This document shows positions 1 to 5,490 of a stretch of DNA of 7,021 bases, piece after piece. The translations under genes were made by a program, and so were the position numbers. The stretch lies in NCBI GenBank assembly GCA_021850555.1, contig JAJZLX010000632.1:1-7021 (forward strand), read 5' to 3'. How positions within the stretch are numbered: the stretch's first letter is position 1; every line of letters starts with the position of its first letter. The notes below the pieces were generated by a model. That model was not told where the DNA came from, did not search any database, and saw only the letters and a list, made by a program, of their open reading frames with translations. The stretch is from Pseudomonadota bacterium (lineage in GTDB: Bacteria; Pseudomonadota; Gammaproteobacteria; Steroidobacterales; Steroidobacteraceae).

Positions 1-42
1 CCGTGATCCGCGCTGCCGTTCCCTGCTGAGGCCGTACGGGCC

Positions 43-71
43 TTGAACCGTCTTGACTGCGGCCCCATCAT
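43..71 (+). promoter_or_regulatory. weak candidate sigma70-type promoter
   Basis: A -35-like TTGAAC (43-48) is followed after exactly 17 bases by a -10-like CATCAT (66-71). Each matches four of six consensus positions. It lies about 80 bases upstream of the small + strand gene starting at 152. A second TTGACT at 53-58 has no partner at a suitable distance. The spacing is right but both boxes are mediocre, so this is only a candidate. Confidence 0.25.
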
Positions 72-151
72 TCGCGGAACCGGCCGGGTGGCTCCGGGGT
101 CCAATCCGCGGGCGCTCGGCCCTGTCGTCCCGAAAATCACCGGAGCACATG

Positions 152-544
152 ATGGATTATCAGACCGCCGAAAATCAGGCCGTGCAGCTGCAGAAACAGG
201 CAGATCAAGTCGCCCAGAGCGTCAAGGCGCTGGCCGACAAGCTGCAAGCCAAGCTGAGCGACCCTGCGCTGTCTCGCGAGCTGCTGCTCGATCTGCGCGA
301 AACCGCCCTCGCGATCCAGCAACAGAATCAGTCGGCCGTGATGCTCATCCAGCAGATGGCGGAGTATATTCACGGCCTTGAGACGCACATCGATTCCCAG
401 CCCCAGCCGAATTACCAGACGCGCGGCTGGTCATCCCAGTCCTATGCCGGCAGCAGCGGGGGTTTCCTGGGCAGCATCATGTCGGGACTCGGCATGGGCG
501 CGGGCTTCGGGCTCGCGAGCGACCTGGTCGGCAGCATCTTCTAA
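152..544 (+). CDS. uncharacterised small protein, helical N-terminus with glycine-zipper tail
   Basis: I do not recognise this family. The protein is about 130 residues. Residues 1-82 are Gln/Ala/Leu-rich, contain no proline apart from one SDPAL turn near residue 38, and look like a two-helix coiled coil. A short polar linker follows (about 83-100, starting DSQPQPNYQ, then Ser/Gly-rich). The last 30 residues are Gly-rich with a GxxxGxxxG spacing at 112/116/120, ending in DLVGSIF. There is no N-terminal signal peptide or obvious catalytic motif. The tail could insert into a membrane or mediate self-association; this is inference. The start at 152 is preferred because GGAG at 142-145 lies six bases before it; an adjacent ATG at 149 would add one Met but leaves only three bases. 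The frame stays open upstream to 53, but that extension is arginine/proline-rich and lacks the helical character of the rest. The coding assignment rests on this sensible composition, the ribosome binding site and the hairpin after the stop. Confidence 0.7.
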   Translation: MDYQTAENQAVQLQKQADQVAQSVKALADKLQAKLSDPALSRELLLDLRETALAIQQQNQSAVMLIQQMAEYIHGLETHIDSQPQPNYQTRGWSSQSYAGSSGGFLGSIMSGLGMGAGFGLASDLVGSIF

Positions 545-564
545 CGCCGTCCCAGCTTTGACCG

Positions 565-587
565 GCGCGGGGCGAATCGCCCCGCGC
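565..587 (+). terminator. perfect 10-bp GC hairpin after the small gene
   Basis: GCGCGGGGCG and CGCCCCGCGC pair without mismatch around a three-base AAT loop, beginning 20 bases after the stop codon at 542-544. The position fits a transcription terminator or mRNA 3' stabiliser. The bases that follow (TCTGGCGC) contain no T tract, so a classical intrinsic terminator is not shown. A smaller hairpin (CGGCA-GGC-TGCCG, 599-611) follows it. Confidence 0.45.
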
Positions 588-771
588 TCTGGCGCGCACG
601 GCAGGCTGCCGGCCGCGCTCGCCGCACCCCGCAGCGCCGCCAATGAGGCTACGGCGGGTGGTCCGCGCACGCCGAACCGCGCGATTGACCCTCGACCACG
701 AACACCGGACCTCTTGCGCTTCGGCGCGGCACCTCTGACCGTCCGACCGACGGCCGAGCCGCGCCCAGACA
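588..771. other. gene-free GC-rich spacer
   Basis: Between the hairpin and the promoter-like motif before the antiporter gene I see no credible coding region. The open frames crossing it on either strand are long only because stop codons are rare in this GC-rich DNA; their translations are Arg/Ala/Pro-rich and low in complexity. Besides the small 599-611 hairpin I find no repeats or RNA gene signals here. Confidence 0.5.
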
Positions 772-780
772 TGCCATAAT
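772..780 (+). promoter_or_regulatory. extended -10 promoter motif for the antiporter gene
   Basis: TGCCATAAT matches the extended -10 pattern TGnTATAAT with a single mismatch (C for the first T), in otherwise very GC-rich DNA. No -35 box is visible 16-18 bases upstream, which is the usual situation for extended -10 promoters. Transcription would start near 787, giving a leader of about 44 bases before the ATG at 831. Confidence 0.4.
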
Positions 781-830
781 TCCCTCCTGTCTCGTCCGAG
801 CCGTAGCAGCCTTGGGAGCCCGCGCGCCCG

Positions 831-2078
831 ATGCCCGTCTTTACGCTGATTTCGGCGGTCATCGCCGTGGTGGCCTTGAGCGCCTATGCCAATCACAAGC
901 TGGTGCGCCTGCCGGACTCGATCGGCATCACGGTGGTGGCGATGCTGCTGTCGATTGTCACCGTAATCGTCGGCCAGTTCGTACCGCGGGTGTCCGCCTG
1001 GGGCGAGCAGGTGGCACACGGCGTGAATTTCCCGGAACTGGTGTTCCACGGCCTGCTCGGACTGCTCCTGTTCGCCGGAAGCCTGCACGTCGACCTGCAT
1101 GCGCTGCGCCGAGCGCGCTGGGTGGTGCTGGTGCTCGCCACCGCAGGGGTCGCCATCTCGACGGCCGTGATCGGCTGGGCGTTTTTCTACCTCACGCGCG
1201 CACTCGGCCTACCCATCACGCTGCGCGAGAGTCTATTGTTCGGCGCGCTGATCTCCCCCACCGATCCGATCGCGGCGCTCGGCCTGCTGCGCAAGGCGCG
1301 TGTCCCACTGTCGCTGCTCACCAAAATTACCGGTGAGGCGCTGTTCAACGACGGCACGGGCGTGGCGCTGTTCGTCGCGCTGCTCGGCGTAACGGGTGCA
1401 CAGCTGCCTTCCACCGCGCACATTGCGACGCTGTTCGCGCGTGAAGTGTTCGGAGGTCTGGCCTTCGGTGTCCTGGTGGGCTTTGCGGCCGTGACATTGC
1501 TGCGCAGCGTCGACAGCCCGTCGGTGGAGATCCTGATTACCCTGGCGCTCGCCACCGCCGGTTACGACGCCGCGGCGGGCCTGGGGATATCCGCACCGAT
1601 CGCCATCGTCGTCATGGGCCTGGTGGTCGGTGCGGACAGCCGCCGCTTCGCGACCCCGGCGCCGGTGCGTGAGCGCCTGTATCAGTTCTGGCAGCTTGCC
1701 GACGATCTGCTCAATCTGTTGCTCTTCGGGCTCGTCGGACTGCAGCTCACGGCGCTCGCGGGCGCAGTGCGCGAGTACCTGCTCCCGGCCGCTCTGGCCC
1801 TGCCCTTGGTACTGGCGGCACGCTACGTGAGCGTCGCGCTGCCCACCGCGCTCCTGCGGCGCTTCCAGCGCTTCGAGCCTCATTTCGTGAAATTGATGAC
1901 CTGGGCGGGGCTGCGCGGCGTGCTCTCCATCGCACTCGCGCTGTCGTTACCCCAGGGGCCTGCCCGCGAGCTGATCGTCACCGCCACCTACGTGGTGGCG
2001 ATCTTCAGCATCTTGGTACAGGCCACCACCGTCGAGCCCCTGGCGCGGCGCTGGATAAGCGTCGCCGACGATACCTGA
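831..2078 (+). CDS. CPA1-family Na+(K+)/H+ antiporter (NhaP/YjcE-like)
   Basis: A 415-residue inner-membrane exchanger that swaps protons for Na+ or K+, serving cytoplasmic pH and ion balance. It is hydrophobic throughout, with about ten to twelve membrane segments. The family signatures are present in order: the N-terminal helix with NHKLVRLPDSIG (21-32); ISPTDPIA at 141-148, with the Thr-Asp of the ion-binding unwound helix (T144, D145); GEALFNDGTG at 168-177, with the Asn-Asp pair N173/D174 that defines the electroneutral CPA1 site; and TWAGLRGVLSIALALSLP at 357-374 with its conserved arginine R362. The protein stops soon after the last helix, so it has no long cytoplasmic RCK or CNMP regulatory domain. 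No alternative upstream start exists because an in-frame TAG lies at 804. The ribosome site GGGAG (814-818) is 12 bases from the ATG, rather far. The gene is transcribed alone and converges on the thiamine operon. The transported cation cannot be told from sequence. Confidence 0.93.
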   Translation: MPVFTLISAVIAVVALSAYANHKLVRLPDSIGITVVAMLLSIVTVIVGQFVPRVSAWGEQVAHGVNFPELVFHGLLGLLLFAGSLHVDLHALRRARWVVLVLATAGVAISTAVIGWAFFYLTRALGLPITLRESLLFGALISPTDPIAALGLLRKARVPLSLLTKITGEALFNDGTGVALFVALLGVTGAQLPSTAHIATLFAREVFGGLAFGVLVGFAAVTLLRSVDSPSVEILITLALATAGYDAAAGLGISAPIAIVVMGLVVGADSRRFATPAPVRERLYQFWQLADDLLNLLLFGLVGLQLTALAGAVREYLLPAALALPLVLAARYVSVALPTALLRRFQRFEPHFVKLMTWAGLRGVLSIALALSLPQGPARELIVTATYVVAIFSILVQATTVEPLARRWISVADDT

Positions 2079-2169
2079 AACGCGGGTCGCTGGATCGCCG
2101 GAGACGTGGCGGGTGATTGTCCTTATCGGAACAGGGTCTTGGGGCGTTCACCGTACGGCATGTGCGCGG
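2079..2169. other. convergent intergenic gap between antiporter gene and thiD
   Basis: These 91 bases separate two genes pointing at each other. I looked for a bidirectional terminator and found no long GC stem with a T tract on either strand. The only symmetric element is the 8-base palindrome CCGTACGG at 2151-2158. Transcription from each side may therefore run into the other gene or stop by a factor-dependent mechanism; the sequence does not say which. Confidence 0.5.
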
Positions 2170-2955
2170 TCATAAGGAATCCGGGGCATCCGCCCGAGCC
2201 TGCCCGAGCAGCTCGCGCACGTGCGCACGCCCCCGCCGGCACGCCTGGACCAGATCCGCCCCTGAGGCCAGTGCCCCCGCGATTGCTGATGCCAGCGCGC
2301 AGCCGGTGCCACGCATGCGGACATCGAGTCGCACGGCGGTGAGCCACAACGGCGCGAGCCCGGGACGCACCAGCACGTCGTTCGTTTCGGGTCCCTCGTC
2401 ATGCCCGCCCTTCAGCAGTATCGCCCGCGGGCCCTCGGCGAGCAGCGCATTTGCCCAATCGAGGCGAGCTTCCCGCGGACTCGACACCGCGCTTCCGAAG
2501 GTGCCACCGCGGGCCAGATAGGCGGCTTCGGGAAGGTTGGGCGTGAGGAGCGTCGCGAGCGGAAAGAGCCGCGCGCGCAGCGCAGCCAGACCGGCCACCT
2601 CGAGCAGCGCCGCACCCGAGGAGGCGTACAGCAGCGGGTCGAGTACCACGGGCGCGCTCCCACGACGTTCCTCGAGCACTTCGGCCACCGCCTCGATGGT
2701 GGCCTGCGTGCCCAACATTCCGATCTTGACGGCGCCGATGGCCCGCGCACTCAATGCCGCGACCATCTGTGCACGCACTTGCGCCGGCGGTACCGGGTGC
2801 ACGCTGAGCACGCCAGCGTCGGTTTGCGCCGTCACGGACGTGACCGCGCACGCAACATCCACGCCCATCCGCTCGAGCGTGCGCGCATCGCGCAAAAGCC
2901 CCGCTCCGCCGCTGCTGTCCGTCCCGGCGATCACCAGCACGATCGGCCGCGGCAC
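2170..2955 (-). CDS. thiD: hydroxymethylpyrimidine / phosphomethylpyrimidine kinase ThiD
   Basis: A cytoplasmic ribokinase-fold enzyme that phosphorylates HMP and HMP-P to HMP-PP, the pyrimidine substrate of ThiE. With the GTG start chosen here it has 261 residues, normal for the family. Visible motifs are VIAGTDSSGGAGL (8-20), the conserved D23, the substrate-contacting Gln in VTAQT (Q44), VLDP (104-107), LTPNLPEA (137-144), LLKGGH (180-185) and the anion-hole/catalytic GTGC (216-219, C219). The frame remains open upstream into thiF, but those codons overlap the rhodanese domain. Two GTG codons compete. The one at 2961 overlaps the thiF stop as GTGA but leaves no room for a ribosome site; the one at 2955 has GGGGAG five bases upstream and is preferred. 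It is the last gene of the operon and has no C-terminal ThiE or ThiN fusion. The usual DPVMVAKSG segment reads DPLLYASSG, a modest divergence. Confidence 0.93.
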   Translation of the reverse strand: MPRPIVLVIAGTDSSGGAGLLRDARTLERMGVDVACAVTSVTAQTDAGVLSVHPVPPAQVRAQMVAALSARAIGAVKIGMLGTQATIEAVAEVLEERRGSAPVVLDPLLYASSGAALLEVAGLAALRARLFPLATLLTPNLPEAAYLARGGTFGSAVSSPREARLDWANALLAEGPRAILLKGGHDEGPETNDVLVRPGLAPLWLTAVRLDVRMRGTGCALASAIAGALASGADLVQACRRGRAHVRELLGQARADAPDSL

Positions 2956-2957
2956 CG

Positions 2958-3926
2958 TCACTCCCCAAGCGCGATCAGCGCAACGTCGCGCGCCTCTCGC
3001 TCCAGCAGCAACCGCGCGGCCCGCCAGGCCCGAATGCCCGAACGGCAACACAACACGATGCGCACCCCGCTCGGCAGCGCCTGACCGGCCATCTGTTCGA
3101 CGGCGAGCCGCAGGGCGCCGGGAAACGGGGAAACGGGCGCCTCGCTGCAGCTGCGCAAGTCCACAACGACATCCTCCGGTCGCACCTCGCTCGGGGCGAT
3201 GAAGCGCAGCAGCGGCTCAGGCGGCTCCGCGACCCGTGAGAAGGAGAAACCCCCGAATCGCAGCCTGGCGAGGTCCACGGTCACCAGCCGGCTGAGCACG
3301 GGCGGATCGAGCCCCAATACCTGCGCGAGCGTCAGATGAGCCTGCAGCGTGCCGAGCACGCCCACCGCGCTGCCGAGCACACCGGTCTGCGCGCACGAGC
3401 CGGCTCGCCGCGGCATCTCGGGAAACACTGCGCGATAGCTCGGGCCGCCGCCGCAGAACACCCCGGCATAGCCGGACAGGCCCAGTACCGAGGCGCTGAC
3501 CAGCGCCTTGCCGAGTCGGCGACACTCATCGCTCAGAATGTACGTCAGCGCGAGGCTGTCGCCCGCATCGACCACGATATCGGCGCATCCGCACCAATGT
3601 GCGGCATTCTGCGGGGTCAGCCGCTCGATGGCAGCCTCGATCGCGACGTCCGGGTTGAGCGCAATCAGGCGTTCGGCCGCCGCGGCGGCCTTGGGCGCCC
3701 CGAGATCGCTCATCTGATAGATCGGCTGGCGATGCAAGTTGGTCACATCCACCCGATCCGGATCCACCACCCGCAGCCGGCCGACACCCGCGGCACACAG
3801 ATACTGCAGCACCGCACAACCCAGGCCTCCGGCCCCGACGACCAGTACGGCCGCCGCGCGCAATCGCGCCTGCCCCTGAAGGCCGATCTCAGGCAGAACA
3901 GTCTGGCGGACATAGCGATCACTCAT
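2958..3926 (-). CDS. thiF: ThiF-type ThiS adenylyltransferase fused to a C-terminal rhodanese domain
   Basis: An E1-like enzyme of the ThiF/MoeB/HesA family, 322 residues. It is expected to adenylate the C-terminal glycine of ThiS so that sulfur can be loaded. The N-terminal domain has RYVRQ (4-8), the ATP loop GAGGLG (31-36), D55/D57, NLHRQ (63-67) with R66, K79, and D123. The acceptor cysteine equivalent to E. coli ThiF Cys184 is kept in SCAQTG (C178). A rhodanese domain follows from about 245, with VVVDLRS (253-259) and the active-site loop CRSGIR (294-299); C294 could carry a persulfide. Oddities: the zinc cysteines are absent, since the CYRC motif reads SYRA (163-166) and no later CxxC exists; and the usual DN..TR segment reads DSLALT. 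MoeB-type activity on MoaD is possible, but the position between thiE and thiD favours a thiamine role. The ATG overlaps the thiE stop as ATGA; the longer open frame upstream lies inside thiE and is rejected. Confidence 0.88.
   Translation of the reverse strand: MSDRYVRQTVLPEIGLQGQARLRAAAVLVVGAGGLGCAVLQYLCAAGVGRLRVVDPDRVDVTNLHRQPIYQMSDLGAPKAAAAAERLIALNPDVAIEAAIERLTPQNAAHWCGCADIVVDAGDSLALTYILSDECRRLGKALVSASVLGLSGYAGVFCGGGPSYRAVFPEMPRRAGSCAQTGVLGSAVGVLGTLQAHLTLAQVLGLDPPVLSRLVTVDLARLRFGGFSFSRVAEPPEPLLRFIAPSEVRPEDVVVDLRSCSEAPVSPFPGALRLAVEQMAGQALPSGVRIVLCCRSGIRAWRAARLLLEREARDVALIALGE
2961..2966 (-). promoter_or_regulatory. ribosome binding site of thiD, inside the end of thiF
   Basis: On the minus strand GGGGAG is formed by the last sense codons of thiF (GGG GAG) just before its TGA. 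It lies five bases before the GTG at 2955 and decides between the two possible thiD starts. Ribosomes ending thiF therefore stop directly on the thiD initiation region, which suggests translational coupling. Confidence 0.6.
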
Positions 3927-4519
3927 GCCGCCTGCCCCACGCGCACCCAGGCGCGCATGCGCGCCTCGGGATCGGGATTGCGGACAATGTCCGTCACCAC
4001 CGCCGCTGAATCCGCGCCGGCCGCGAGCACGCCGGGCAGACGCTCGAGTGTCAATCCACCGATGGCCACCAGCGGCCGCGCACCGATGCGCCGTTTCCAT
4101 GTCCTGATGCGAGCCAATCCCTGCGGTGGGAATGGCATGGCCTTCAGCAGCGTCGGATAAATTGGCCCGAGTGCGAGGTAGTCGGGCTCAAGCGCCATCG
4201 CCCGCTCGAGTTCCCGCTCGTCATGCGTGCTGATCCCGAGACGCACCGCGGCACGGCGCAGCGCCGGGATGTCGGCCGTATCCAGATCGCTCTGACCCAG
4301 ATGAACGAAATCGCACCCCTCCTCGAGCGCGAGCTGCCAGTGATCGTTGACCACCAGTTGCGCGCCGGCGTGTACGCACTGCGCGCGGGCCGCACGAATC
4401 TCTGCGCGCAGCGCCTCCGGTCGATCCTTGATCCGCAGCTGTATCAGGCGTACACCGCAGGGCAGCAATCGGCCGACCCACTCGGCGCTCTCGACGATGG
4501 GGTAGACCCGCCCCAGCAT
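3923..4519 (-). CDS. thiE: thiamine-phosphate synthase ThiE
   Basis: A TIM-barrel enzyme that joins HMP-PP and thiazole phosphate to thiamine monophosphate, releasing pyrophosphate. At 198 residues it is complete. Family motifs are VYPIVESAEW (5-14), IQLRIKD (26-32), VVNDHW (56-61), VHLGQSDL (72-79), GISTHDERE (95-103), GPIYPT (118-123), PLVAIGGLT (149-157) and the closing phosphate-binding segment GADSAAVVTDI (168-178). The N-terminal part resembles the E. coli protein. The usual TxTK motif reads TLLK (123-126), so the second threonine, which contacts thiazole phosphate in characterised enzymes, is Leu; from memory, YPTxLKxM forms occur in other ThiE proteins, so this is probably a subfamily trait. 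The ATG shares its A with the thiG TGA (TGATG). No ribosome site precedes it, which points to reinitiation after thiG. A TTG immediately upstream (4522) is an alternative start. Confidence 0.93.
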   Translation of the reverse strand: MLGRVYPIVESAEWVGRLLPCGVRLIQLRIKDRPEALRAEIRAARAQCVHAGAQLVVNDHWQLALEEGCDFVHLGQSDLDTADIPALRRAAVRLGISTHDERELERAMALEPDYLALGPIYPTLLKAMPFPPQGLARIRTWKRRIGARPLVAIGGLTLERLPGVLAAGADSAAVVTDIVRNPDPEARMRAWVRVGQAA

Positions 4520-5292
4520 CAACGCAGCAGAGCCGTGCCCACGATCGGTGTCGAGGGCACCGCCATCTCGCGCGGTTCCATCGGTCCGGCCTGATGTGCC
4601 TGCCGTCCGGCGGCGACCGCCTGCGCGAACGCGCGCGCCATGCGCACCGGGTCGGCCGCCTGCGAGATCGCCGTATTGATCAGCACGGCATCGAAACCGA
4701 GCTCGAGAGCCTGGGCCGCGTGCGAGGGCACACCGATCCCCGCATCGATGACCAGCGGCACCTCCGGGAAGCGCGCTCGCAACGCCTTAAGGCCGAACAG
4801 GTTATTCAGGCCGCGCCCGGAGCCGATGGGCGAGCCCCAGGGCATCAGCACCCGGCAGCCCGCCGCACACAGCCGCTCGGCGACGGTCGGATCCTCGGTG
4901 GTATAGGGAAACACCTCGAAACCCTCCGCGCACAGGACGCGGGCCGCCTCGACCAGCGCGAACACATCCGGCTGCAGGGTGTCCCCATCGCCGATCACTT
5001 CGAGCTTCAGCCAGGTGCTGCCGAACACCTCGCGAGCCATGTGCGCGGTCGTCACCGCCTCTTTGACCGAATGGCAACCCGCGGTGTTGGGTAACACCCG
5101 CACCCCGAGCTCCCGCACGATCGACCAGAACCCCTGGCCGGCCCGATCGCCCGCAGACTCGCGCCGCAGGGACACGGTGACCACCTCGGTTGCGCTCGCC
5201 TTGACCGCCTCGGCGAGGACGGCCGGAGACGGATAGCGTGCCGTCCCAAGCAGCAGACGCGAGCCCAGTGGCACATCGTATAGCGCGAGCAT
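4519..5292 (-). CDS. thiG: thiazole synthase ThiG
   Basis: Thiazole synthase, a TIM-barrel enzyme that condenses deoxyxylulose 5-phosphate, ThiS-thiocarboxylate and dehydroglycine into thiazole phosphate. At 257 residues it is a full-length match. Motifs seen are [12 protein letters not shown] (11-22), VTVSLRR (38-44), [14 protein letters not shown] (67-80), [14 protein letters not shown] (96-109) with the Schiff-base lysine K96, [12 protein letters not shown] (124-135), [15 protein letters not shown] (150-164), [12 protein letters not shown] (181-192) and VLINTAIS (203-210). The C-terminal tail PSTPIVG resembles the family's usual ending. The ATG follows the thiS stop without any gap (TGAATG) and has a strong ribosome site formed by the end of thiS. 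The dehydroglycine should come from ThiO encoded two genes upstream, because no ThiH is present. Confidence 0.96.
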   Translation of the reverse strand: MLALYDVPLGSRLLLGTARYPSPAVLAEAVKASATEVVTVSLRRESAGDRAGQGFWSIVRELGVRVLPNTAGCHSVKEAVTTAHMAREVFGSTWLKLEVIGDGDTLQPDVFALVEAARVLCAEGFEVFPYTTEDPTVAERLCAAGCRVLMPWGSPIGSGRGLNNLFGLKALRARFPEVPLVIDAGIGVPSHAAQALELGFDAVLINTAISQAADPVRMARAFAQAVAAGRQAHQAGPMEPREMAVPSTPIVGTALLR

Positions 5293-5490
5293 TCAACCTC
5301 CCTGCATCGGCGCCAGCACTTCGATCCGGTCGCCCTCACTCAGGGCGAGTGTGGCTCGGCCTCCGACCGGCACGAACTCATCGTTGACCGCCGTTGCGAT
5401 AACGGCGTGCTCGAAGCCGAGCTCGCTCAGCGCAGCGGCGAGGTCGGCGGCGCGCAGCTCGCGCCACTCGCCGTTGACCTGAACTTTCAC
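5293..5490 (-). CDS. thiS: sulfur carrier protein ThiS
   Basis: A 65-residue beta-grasp (ubiquitin-like) sulfur carrier. It opens with MKVQVNGE, which fits the first beta strand, contains VNDEFVP (35-41) and GDRIEVLAPMQGG (53-65), and ends in the essential Gly-Gly. ThiF adenylates this terminus, it becomes a thiocarboxylate, and it donates sulfur to ThiG. Length and ending are exactly those of the family. The start codon is GTG, overlapping the thiO TGA as GTGA, with a GAGGTGAT ribosome site three bases upstream. Its place directly before thiG matches its role as ThiG's sulfur donor. Confidence 0.94.
   Translation of the reverse strand: MKVQVNGEWRELRAADLAAALSELGFEHAVIATAVNDEFVPVGGRATLALSEGDRIEVLAPMQGG
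5296..5303 (-). promoter_or_regulatory. thiG ribosome binding site made of the ThiS Gly-Gly codons
   Basis: The last codons of thiS, CAG GGA GGT TGA, contain AGGGAGGT, a near-ideal Shine-Dalgarno sequence. GGAGG ends four bases before the thiG ATG. The same bases encode the C-terminal Gly-Gly that ThiS needs for thiocarboxylate formation. Confidence 0.7.

Noticed and set aside
32..39. Palindrome CCGTACGG, seen again at 2151-2158
   Set aside because: Both copies are outside genes, and the first sits in a 5-bp inverted repeat, but two 8-base copies in a GC-rich window are not remarkable and no surrounding sequence is shared.
53..151. Upstream extension of the small + strand protein
   Set aside because: The first ATG at 53 falls within the promoter-like region, the residues are Arg/Pro/Ser-rich unlike the rest, and a GGAG site directly supports the start at 149-152.
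378..779. + strand open frame starting inside the small gene and ending in the spacer
   Set aside because: It is out of frame with the small gene, Pro/Arg/Ala-rich, and passes through the hairpin at 565-587.
477..1100. Minus-strand open frames across the 545-830 spacer, into the small gene and antiporter gene
   Set aside because: Most of their length is antisense to supported genes, and the part in the spacer is Arg/Gly/Ala-rich without motifs or a ribosome site.
2956..3051. N-terminal extension of ThiD upstream of the GTG at 2955
   Set aside because: It lies over the rhodanese coding region, and ThiD proteins begin a few residues before the VIAGTD motif, as the chosen start gives.
2401..3202. 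Two overlapping + strand open frames opposite thiD and the thiF rhodanese region
   Set aside because: They compete with each other and with two confident genes, and their translations are of low complexity.
3927..4100. N-terminal extension of ThiF by 58 codons
   Set aside because: It overlaps the C-terminal third of thiE and its residues (Arg/Gly-rich) have no counterpart in ThiF. The family N-terminus MSDRYVRQ begins exactly at the ATG overlapping the thiE stop.
3336..4160. Long + strand open frame (274 codons) opposite thiF and thiE
   Set aside because: It is antisense to two well-supported genes. Its translation has no recognisable motif and is rich in Arg/Ala/His, as expected for the reverse of GC-rich codons.
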